Assembly (NCBI GenBank): GCA_030610025.1
Contig: JAUWSP010000028.1
Span: 1-11,932, forward strand
Direction of reading: 5' to 3'
From: Acidobacteriota bacterium
GTDB taxonomy: Bacteria > Acidobacteriota > Thermoanaerobaculia > Multivoradales > JAHEKO01
DNA: 11,932 nucleotides
Part shown: piece by piece, positions 6,665-11,932 of the stretch
Layout of the letters: the number at the start of each line of letters is the position of its first letter
Position numbering within the stretch: position 1 is the first letter of the stretch
Position numbers and translations under genes: made by a program
Notes under the pieces: generated by a model
Told to the model about the DNA's origin: nothing
What the model saw: only the letters and a program-made list of their open reading frames with translations
Database searches by the model: none

Positions 6665-8119
6665 CTACAACTTTATCCAGCACCACTCCTGAGTGTAGGG
6701 CACCCGGCTCATGCGGTAGCCCGACTTCAGACCCACGACAATCGTGTCGCTCCAGTTGAACCCACAGCCGTTCTCCGGGTCGTAGAGCCCCGGCTCTTCC
6801 GAGAAGCACATGTTGCGCTGCAGCATCTTGAAATCGCCCAGCGCGATATAGGGTGGCTGGTGCCCTTCGGAGCCGGCCCCATGGGCCGGGCGATGGTAGA
6901 TGTACTGCTGCACCCCCTGCTCGACCTGGTACCTGTGAATCTGGAAGGCAACCGAGGAGCAGGTCACGCCCTCCACCGATAACTCCAACTGCATGTCGCA
7001 CGTGTGCTTGCTGACCTCCCAGAGCTTGCGCATGTGGGGGTCGAAGTTACCCGCTTTGTCGGCGATGATGTACGGCCTGTAGTTCTCGTGCCCGTAACCA
7101 CCAATTCGCGCACCGCCCGACACCTGAAGCGCCATGCCGTGACCGATGCGGTTGTAGTAGGGCTGATTGGGATGGGGGTAGCCTGTCACCGTCCCGGCCC
7201 GACAGCCGATCCCCACGCCGCTGGCCACGCCGTGATGAGGCAGACCCCCGGCGAGATCGAGATCCGAGTAGAGCTGGTCGTTGGCCCAGAGCTCGGTTGC
7301 GACCTGGACTTCGTAGTCGGTGATATCGGTGCCGTGGGTGAGGATGTAATCGCGGGCAAAGGCGTGGGCTCGGTCGAAATAGAGATAAGCGCGCCGCCAG
7401 AGCGCCAGCTCCTCGGACGTCTTGACCTGCCTCATGTCCATCAGGATGTCGGAGATGTCCACCCAGTCGATGCCTGGCAGCACCTCCTTGGCCTTGGCGA
7501 GCTCGGATTGATAGAGCTCTCCGTCGATACCGATTCGGGTGCCCTGGATGCCATGACCTTTGAGCCCCTCCAGCATGAACTTGAACAGGTCCACCGTGTT
7601 GCCTTGCTGCACCTTGCCCTCATTGGGGAAACCGCCGTCGGCATGCAGGTAGTCGAAGTACATGCGGCCACCACCGAACCACCACGACTTGACGAGGTCG
7701 CGGTCGAGGCCGGGGTAGAAGAACCAGGGATCGGCGTCATCGCGGTTCATGTAGGTCGCCTGTGGGCGCTCGGTCGGGGTGTGCCAATAGCCCGTGAGGT
7801 AGATGATGTTGAGACGGTCCCTGACCAGAAAGGCTTCGATGTCCCGCTCGGCGAGCTTCTCCTTGAACCGGGCAACAGTCTTCTTGTTCCACTCGAGCGG
7901 CAACCGATCTTGAACCGCCGGTTCCGGTGGCCCCTCTTCGTTGGGTTGGGGGCCGAGCAACAGCTTTTCGCTGGGGCCGCCCGCCTGCGCCTTGAGGACA
8001 CCTGTCAGTGAGTCGGTCGAACCTTGTGCTGCCGCCACCCTGTCGAAACGACTCAAGAACCCGCTGCCCAGGAGCGCCAGTGTGCCGCCCTTCAATACCT
8101 GTCTGCGAGGATAGTCCAT
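6665..8119 (-). CDS. Tat-exported M24/creatinase-fold protein, probably not a canonical metallopeptidase
   Basis: The 484-residue product has a Tat signal (PRRQVLKGG, Arg5-Arg6, then a hydrophobic stretch to AAAQ at about 29-32), so it is expected in the periplasm. A creatinase/prolidase-type N-terminal domain follows (about 75-230; LAERDIEAFLVRDRLNIIYLTGYWH). The C-terminal part is a pita-bread domain of the M24 family (about 235-475). M24 peptidases bind two metals through Asp, Asp, His, Glu, Glu. By motif alignment the positions here are Ser334 (VSGG), Glu345 (GYGHENYRP), His413 (AHGAGSEGHQPPY), Glu442 (FSEEPG) and Ser457 (FNWSDT). Three of five therefore differ, two of them Ser. His316 (YPHPN) and His420 are kept. 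Creatinase is a known metal-free member with similar losses, so a non-peptidase hydrolase is likely; substrate unknown. Start: AGGAGG at 8124-8129, 4 nt from ATG 8119. It lies 33 nt downstream of the STAS gene and converges on rpoD. Confidence 0.85.
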   Translation of the reverse strand: MDYPRRQVLKGGTLALLGSGFLSRFDRVAAAQGSTDSLTGVLKAQAGGPSEKLLLGPQPNEEGPPEPAVQDRLPLEWNKKTVARFKEKLAERDIEAFLVRDRLNIIYLTGYWHTPTERPQATYMNRDDADPWFFYPGLDRDLVKSWWFGGGRMYFDYLHADGGFPNEGKVQQGNTVDLFKFMLEGLKGHGIQGTRIGIDGELYQSELAKAKEVLPGIDWVDISDILMDMRQVKTSEELALWRRAYLYFDRAHAFARDYILTHGTDITDYEVQVATELWANDQLYSDLDLAGGLPHHGVASGVGIGCRAGTVTGYPHPNQPYYNRIGHGMALQVSGGARIGGYGHENYRPYIIADKAGNFDPHMRKLWEVSKHTCDMQLELSVEGVTCSSVAFQIHRYQVEQGVQQYIYHRPAHGAGSEGHQPPYIALGDFKMLQRNMCFSEEPGLYDPENGCGFNWSDTIVVGLKSGYRMSRVPYTQEWCWIKL

Positions 8120-8123
8120 GGTC

Positions 8124-8129
8124 CCTCCT
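8124..8129 (-). promoter_or_regulatory. Ribosome-binding site of the M24-fold gene
   Basis: A strong AGGAGG, within GGAGGAGGG on the minus strand, sits 4 nt before ATG 8119. It confirms that the Tat signal peptide is part of the product. Confidence 0.75.
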
Positions 8130-8152
8130 CCACGGTCGCTGATGGAAACAAC

Positions 8153-8491
8153 CTACTCGAATGAGGCGATGGCCTCGTTCTCATCATCGAAGTGCTCGAA
8201 CAACTGCAGTACCTGGGTGATCTCGAGCACGTCGGAGGTCTTTCGCGGGATTTTCAGTAGCTTGAGGACTCCACCTCGGTCGGTCGTGCTGGTCAGGCAG
8301 TGCACGAGCTTGCCGATGCCTGAGGAGTCCATGAAGGTCACGGCTTCCAGGTTCATGAGGATCTTTCGAGATCCCGTCTCCAGGACTTCGATCACGGTGT
8401 CGTGGAGCTCATCGGCGCCCTCAGCCAGGGCTATCTTGCCCGCTGGCTCGACTACTGTAACGGCTGAGTTGAGTCGGGTAGGGAACGACAT
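8153..8491 (-). CDS. Single-domain STAS protein (anti-sigma factor antagonist type)
   Basis: This 112-residue cytoplasmic protein consists of one STAS domain, the fold of SpoIIAA/RsbV anti-anti-sigma factors. The opening strands (AVTVVEPAGKIALAEGADEL), the helix DTVIEVLETG and the strand KILMNLEAVTFMDSSGIGKLV are all typical. DSSG at 55-58 holds the serine that SpoIIAA-type kinases phosphorylate to switch partner binding. In the model family, the unphosphorylated form binds an anti-sigma kinase and frees a sigma factor. No RsbW-type kinase or RsbU-type phosphatase lies in the window, so the partner is unknown. ATG 8491 is preferred over an upstream in-frame ATG at 8572 because it has AAGGAGA about 8 nt upstream and the STAS fold begins right there. 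A possible promoter lies just upstream; the M24-fold gene follows after 33 nt and may be co-transcribed. Confidence 0.88.
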   Translation of the reverse strand: MSFPTRLNSAVTVVEPAGKIALAEGADELHDTVIEVLETGSRKILMNLEAVTFMDSSGIGKLVHCLTSTTDRGGVLKLLKIPRKTSDVLEITQVLQLFEHFDDENEAIASFE

Positions 8492-8531
8492 GGCCAGGTC
8501 TCCTTGGGTAGTGATTCCGAGTTGCGCGGCT

Positions 8532-8540
8532 AGCATAGCA
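8532..8540 (-). promoter_or_regulatory. Possible extended -10 promoter for the STAS gene
   Basis: On the minus strand the sequence reads TGC-TATGCT. That is an extended -10 (TGn) followed by a hexamer matching TATAAT at four of six positions. It lies in the 104-nt gap between the TIKI-like gene and the STAS gene, about 40 nt upstream of ATG 8491. No good -35 hexamer is visible at 16-18 bp. Its place inside a longer co-directional block would allow STAS/M24 expression independent of the upstream genes. Confidence 0.3.
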
Positions 8541-8595
8541 AGTCGTCCCGCCTGGTGCTCGACGAATGCCAATCGAGATTCGAAGGAAGTCCTTC

Positions 8596-9549
8596 TCAGT
8601 CGGGGGTCGGCTCGAACGGCAACTCTGTGACCGTCTGTTCTTCGAACTCCAGTTCCACCATATCGGCTTTGGCCGGCGGGGAATGACTGATATCACCTAC
8701 GAAGTAGAGGCCGTTGTGTCCGGTTTCCGCAGGCTCCCCATAGATGTAGATGCTGTTGGGATCTCCTCTCCCACCTCCGGTCACCGGCACGGGCCGGCAA
8801 TCGACTACATTTCTGGTCGTGCACATCCAGGCGGTGCCACCCGAATGCGACAGGGCGAGAGACAGCAGTCTCCATTTCGGATTCCATTCCGTCAATATGA
8901 AGCCCATGGGTTCGTAGTCGGGGTTCAACTCTGAGCCGCGAATCACTCGGCTGTGAGTCAGACCAGCCAGCACGATGAAGAGATCCGCCTCGAGCTCCTC
9001 GATGGCTTCCCAGACCTTCACGGCCATCGGCCACTCGACGGTCGAGAGGTTCTGTCGAGTGAGGGAGTCGACATCGGACGGCACGAAGAGGCGTAGCTCG
9101 ATCTCTCCGCCCTGAGCTCTCAGATCTCGGATCGATTCGACCAGTCCGACGATGGCTTCGCTGAAACGGCCGTCTTCATACAGACTCAGCTCCCGAGCTC
9201 CAGCCAGCAGCTCTGTTCGATCCTCCTTCGAGCCCTCGGAGTCGAGATACTTGGAGACCACCCCGCTTTCCATCTCGGGTAGCTGCAGGGCGAGCGCTGC
9301 TGAACGACCCGACGCGACGACGTTGCAGAGGAGGTCGGCGACAAACCGAGGGCTCTCCATGGTGCCATGCATCTCGCCCAGTAACAGGACTGTTCGTTGA
9401 TCCAACAAATAGTCGAGTCCACCGACGTTCGGGCAGTCGAAGACTGCATCGAGCGGCTCGGTTGCCTCTGACTTTGGTGGTGAGATCCAGGCGCCGCCCA
9501 CCAGATAAGAAGCCAGCGCCAGGCTGGCAGCTATTGTTCGCAATGTCAT
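8596..9549 (-). CDS. Secreted TIKI/ChaN-superfamily-like protein
   Basis: The 317-residue product has an N-terminal signal peptide (core about residues 5-20, ASLALASYLVGGAW), so it is likely periplasmic or secreted. Its N-terminal core VLLLGEMHGTMESPRFV (about 54-70) carries the GExHG signature of the TIKI/ChaN/EreA-like clan, here Glu59 and His61. A second conserved-looking motif, LFIVLAGLTHSRVIRG (about 190-205), supplies His199, as expected for the C-terminal half of the site. Members of this clan include haem-binding ChaN, metalloprotease TIKI and erythromycin esterase; which activity applies here is not visible. The C-terminal third (about 225-317) has a pair of Cys (243, 251) and Gly-rich strands and is less typical. 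The start codon overlaps the stop of the serine hydrolase gene as ATGA, a strong sign of translational coupling. The superfamily call is moderately sure. Confidence 0.7.
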   Translation of the reverse strand: MTLRTIAASLALASYLVGGAWISPPKSEATEPLDAVFDCPNVGGLDYLLDQRTVLLLGEMHGTMESPRFVADLLCNVVASGRSAALALQLPEMESGVVSKYLDSEGSKEDRTELLAGARELSLYEDGRFSEAIVGLVESIRDLRAQGGEIELRLFVPSDVDSLTRQNLSTVEWPMAVKVWEAIEELEADLFIVLAGLTHSRVIRGSELNPDYEPMGFILTEWNPKWRLLSLALSHSGGTAWMCTTRNVVDCRPVPVTGGGRGDPNSIYIYGEPAETGHNGLYFVGDISHSPPAKADMVELEFEEQTVTELPFEPTPD

Positions 9550-10994
9550 GGTCGATTCGAGTCCTGACTCATTTCAGGCAGGGCCGGGCCCATGTAGTCG
9601 GCCGTTTCAGGTTTGTCGGAGCCGTCGGGATACATCAGCATCTTGGTCGGTTGGCCCTGCTCGTTCAGAACGAACTCGATGTGGGTCAGAGAGTTCTTGT
9701 AGAAGAAACCGGTCTTCGAATGCGCCGTGGCCTCCAATCGATCGCCTCCGGTGCGTTGAGTGAAGAGTCGACCCTCGTCGACGGTCACGGTCCGAACGTT
9801 GTCCTCGTCGATCTGGTAGATACCCGCCAGGCGTGCGAGGTCACTCGGATCCACCTTGATGGCCTTGAGGTCCTCGAACGGATCTCCCAGGGCCATGGCG
9901 GCGATTCGGAGCCCCACATACCCGGTATCTGGCTCATGGGCTGTGCTGTTGGAAAGCACGGCCACGTAGACCTCTCTGCCGGGTATGTGAATGCCGAGTG
10001 TTCGGAAGCCGAAGATTCCACCGCCATGAGTCAGGGCGGGCAGGCCCCGCAGGTCGGTGGTGGCGAGACCATAACCGTAGTTGGCTGAAGAACCGTCGTT
10101 CAAGGTCGCTGCAGTCGTCATCTTTGCGAGGGAGGTTGGATTGAGCAGAAGGCCGCCAAAGAGAGCCGCATCCCATCGAGCCAGATCATCGACGGTCGAC
10201 AGAAGCGAACCGGCGGCGTACGGCTGCGTCATGCTGAGTGGGAAGGCGTTGCGGAGGCCCTTGCCGTCGCTGTCGTAGCCGGCTACTCGGTTGGGGACGA
10301 TTTGAGGCCCGCCATAGGAGGTTCGCTCGAGGCCCAGTGGCTCGAAGATCCTCTCTTGGAGAAACTCCACGTAGCTCGTCCCCGACGCCTTCTCGATGAT
10401 GGCACCCAGCAGGATGTAGCCTGAGTTGCTATAAGCCCACCGCTCCCCAGGAGAGAACTGCATCGGCTGATCTTTGAACTCGTCGATGATCTCTTCGACC
10501 GTCATGTCCTGGCGGACGGTGGTCTCCATGTAGCCGGGGATGTTCGTATAGCTGTAGATCCCCGAGGTGTGAGTGAGCAGGTGTTCGATCGTGATGGTGT
10601 GACCGTTGGTCGGGTAGGCCGGTAGATAGTCGGTGATGGAATCGGAGACCGCCAGCTTACCTGCCTCTTCGAGCAAGAGGATCGCCGCCGCGGTGAATTG
10701 TTTGGTGATGGAGCCGAGGCGAAAGACCATCTCCGGCTCCAGCGGGACGCCCAGCTCGATGTTGGCCATGCCGAAGGCGCCACGATAAGCGACCTCGCCT
10801 TCCCGCGTCACGATGATGGCCGCGCCCGGTTCCTCATCGGAGTAGACACCGGCCAAAAAGGTTTCGATCTGTCGGGCGAGGTCATCGTCGTCCTCCTCGA
10901 CGGCACTGCTTGGGGGCACGAGTGTCAGCGCGACGAGCAATGCGCACAGGAGTGCGCCTGCCAGTCGAGGTCCTCGATGTTGATTCGGGTACAC
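9546..10994 (-). CDS. Secreted beta-lactamase-family serine hydrolase
   Basis: The 482-residue product belongs to the penicillin-binding-protein/class C beta-lactamase fold (esterase, D-aminopeptidase or peptidase homologues). It has a signal peptide (core about 11-27, cleavage near SSA/VEE) followed by an acidic stretch. Catalytic motifs are in place: SxxK as SITK (Ser95, Lys98), YxN as YSN (Tyr188-Asn190), and HGG (His323-Gly325) in place of the KTG box, as in many non-lactamase members. A C-terminal appendage (about 385-470, LARLAGIYQIDEDNVRTVTVDEGRL...) resembles the small beta-barrel tail often seen in these proteins. The start is GTG at 10994, with AGGAGG at 11005-11010 (10 nt spacing). 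True antibiotic resistance activity is unlikely given the tail and the HGG box. The gene overlaps the TIKI-like gene by 4 nt, so both are probably made together. Confidence 0.9.
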   Translation of the reverse strand: MYPNQHRGPRLAGALLCALLVALTLVPPSSAVEEDDDDLARQIETFLAGVYSDEEPGAAIIVTREGEVAYRGAFGMANIELGVPLEPEMVFRLGSITKQFTAAAILLLEEAGKLAVSDSITDYLPAYPTNGHTITIEHLLTHTSGIYSYTNIPGYMETTVRQDMTVEEIIDEFKDQPMQFSPGERWAYSNSGYILLGAIIEKASGTSYVEFLQERIFEPLGLERTSYGGPQIVPNRVAGYDSDGKGLRNAFPLSMTQPYAAGSLLSTVDDLARWDAALFGGLLLNPTSLAKMTTAATLNDGSSANYGYGLATTDLRGLPALTHGGGIFGFRTLGIHIPGREVYVAVLSNSTAHEPDTGYVGLRIAAMALGDPFEDLKAIKVDPSDLARLAGIYQIDEDNVRTVTVDEGRLFTQRTGGDRLEATAHSKTGFFYKNSLTHIEFVLNEQGQPTKMLMYPDGSDKPETADYMGPALPEMSQDSNRP

Positions 10995-11004
10995 GGTCTC
11001 TCTG

Positions 11005-11010
11005 CCTCCT
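11005..11010 (-). promoter_or_regulatory. Ribosome-binding site of the serine hydrolase gene
   Basis: AGGAGG sits 10 nt upstream of the GTG at 10994. It supports the GTG as the start and places the signal peptide at the N-terminus. Confidence 0.6.
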
Positions 11011-11021
11011 GAAGTGGCCGG

Positions 11022-11027
11022 AGTATA
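11022..11027 (-). promoter_or_regulatory. Possible -10 element of the serine hydrolase/TIKI pair
   Basis: TATACT on the minus strand matches TATAAT at five of six positions and lies 28 nt upstream of GTG 10994, between the kinase stop and the hydrolase. No clear -35 is present at 16-18 bp. The octamer CGGTATAC (11023-11030) that contains most of it recurs as CGGTATGC at 11049-11056, 26 bp further upstream, which could mark an activator or repressor site. Confidence 0.35.
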
Positions 11028-11061
11028 CCGACCCGGACAGGGGAGGTTGCATACCGAGGGG

Positions 11062-11932
11062 TTACTTCCAGTTGAAGCGAAGGTTGCCGGTGGGCAGCCA
11101 GCCGACTCTCAGGCGCCTGGTCTGGCCTGATGAGAAGTAGGCGTCAATCTGTTTGGTCGCGTCGACCTTGCCCTCCGCGCCGGAGATCCGTATTTCGAGG
11201 CGGCGCTGTCCCGGGCGGACGGGAACGGACAGGCGCACATCTTCACCGGACACCCGTTTGGCGAGACCTTTGGGTGCTGACAGCGGTCTGGAGGCCACCT
11301 TCTTGTCATCGATCCAGACCGTCAGCCATCCCTTCTTCAGGCGGTTGGTGTGGAGGATTTGAAGGTAGGCGTTGGCTGGTGTCGCATCTGAGCGGCCGGC
11401 TGAGGAAGCTGGAGGCGAGTCTGCCGGAGTCGGAGGAGGAACCATCGACCCTGGTCGCACGATATCGGTATCTGCTGTGGTCCGCCGCGAGTCATGGGAG
11501 GTTGGTCGGGATTCGTCGGCAGTGATGGCTGAGGTCCCTGGCGGTTGGCCGGGCTGTCGTGTCTGGAGGCGCAAGCCCACCAGGAGAACCAGGACGGCCA
11601 GCATCAAGAAACCCACGGCGACTGGAAGCACGCGGGACGGTTGGCCAATTGCCGGCTGTGAAGCCAAGATCTTCCCTGGGGGAGGAGCGGGCAGTGTCTG
11701 ATCGAGTCCCAGGAAGCTGGTCTTCGTTCCATCGACCCCGTCGGCAACCGGATCTGCGCCAACGGGCCTGGCGAGAGCCTGGGCCAGCTCCGCGGCGGTG
11801 GCGAAGCGCTCCTCGCGGTTCTTGGCCAGAAGCCGATCGACGATTCCTTCCAGCTCCACCGCAACATGGGAGTTGAGCTCGCGGACCGGACGGGGATCGG
11901 CGGTCATGACTTTGTGGGTCACAGAAGGCAGC
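11062..11932 (-). CDS. Membrane-anchored Ser/Thr protein kinase, C-terminal part (5' end beyond window)
   Basis: The frame is open to the window edge, so the N-terminal catalytic lobe is missing. What remains begins with the end of a PknB-type kinase domain: LPSVTHKVMTADPRPVRELN, then LEGIVDRLLAKNREERFATAAELAQALA, the subdomain XI signature with its conserved Arg. An acidic juxtamembrane linker follows, then one transmembrane helix (about 98-117 counting from the codon at 11922; VLPVAVGFLMLAVLVLLVGL) and a Pro/Ser/Thr-rich spacer. The last part is a beta-rich extracytoplasmic domain of about 100 residues (GWLTVWIDDKKVASR...VPVRPGQRRLEIRISG), which resembles PEGA-type sensor domains. Such kinases usually sense envelope signals and phosphorylate cytoplasmic proteins. 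The stop is TAA. An apparent GTG start at 11922 is internal. The hydrolase gene begins 67 nt downstream behind its own possible promoter. Confidence 0.85.
   Translation of the reverse strand, partial: LPSVTHKVMTADPRPVRELNSHVAVELEGIVDRLLAKNREERFATAAELAQALARPVGADPVADGVDGTKTSFLGLDQTLPAPPPGKILASQPAIGQPSRVLPVAVGFLMLAVLVLLVGLRLQTRQPGQPPGTSAITADESRPTSHDSRRTTADTDIVRPGSMVPPPTPADSPPASSAGRSDATPANAYLQILHTNRLKKGWLTVWIDDKKVASRPLSAPKGLAKRVSGEDVRLSVPVRPGQRRLEIRISGAEGKVDATKQIDAYFSSGQTRRLRVGWLPTGNLRFNWK

Noticed and set aside
7004..8011. 335-codon open frame on the plus strand opposite the M24-fold gene
   Set aside because: It lies fully antisense to a gene with clear domains, its composition is what the complementary frame of a GC-rich gene gives (many Val/Gly/Leu/Glu), and it has no recognisable motif or start signal.
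8492..8572. 27-residue N-terminal extension of the STAS protein
   Set aside because: The STAS fold begins at ATG 8491, which has its own AAGGAGA; the extension overlaps the likely promoter.
9546..10994. Antibiotic-resistance beta-lactamase
   Set aside because: The SxxK and YxN motifs are shared by many esterases and peptidases. The HGG third motif and C-terminal appendage fit the broad serine hydrolase group, not a resistance enzyme.

Overview
The window looks like an ordinary chromosomal stretch of a high-GC, Gram-negative-type bacterium. Signs of this are Sec and Tat export signals, a MscS channel with a large exported N-terminal domain, a PknB-type transmembrane Ser/Thr kinase and a housekeeping-type sigma-70. 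The mix of transmembrane Ser/Thr kinase, Tat-exported enzymes and secreted serine hydrolases would fit an Acidobacteriota-like or other soil/sediment lineage, but that placement is an inference. I see no tRNA, rRNA, CRISPR, IS element, integrase or phage gene.

Layout. (1) 63-1910, minus: a MscS-family mechanosensitive channel gene whose signal-peptide segment is separated from the channel body by one in-frame TAG. (2) 2011-3315, plus, divergent from it: a secreted protein of unknown function made of two diverged copies of one domain. (3) 3448-4769, plus: a probable two-gene unit of a GYD-domain protein and a Tat-exported aldo/keto reductase, preceded by a GC-rich hairpin and a G-quadruplex-type G-run tract. 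(4) 4958-6655, plus: an RpoD-type sigma factor. (5) 6665-11932, all minus: a membrane Ser/Thr kinase (cut by the window end), a secreted beta-lactamase-fold serine hydrolase, a TIKI/ChaN-like secreted protein overlapping it by 4 nt, a single-domain STAS protein, and a Tat-exported M24/creatinase-fold protein with substituted metal ligands. The block runs toward rpoD and meets it tail to tail across 9 nt.

How the genes relate. Most products act in or beyond the inner membrane: the channel, the duplicated-domain protein, the AKR, the kinase, the serine hydrolase, the TIKI-like protein and the M24 protein. Only the sigma factor, the GYD protein and the STAS protein look cytoplasmic. Except for the ATGA-coupled hydrolase/TIKI pair and the tightly spaced GYD/AKR pair, nothing proves that the genes form one pathway. 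I did not find a convincing new multi-gene system. The observations most worth a second look are the TAG interrupting mscS, the loss of canonical metal ligands in the M24 protein, the duplicated unknown domain, and the G-run tract upstream of the GYD gene.
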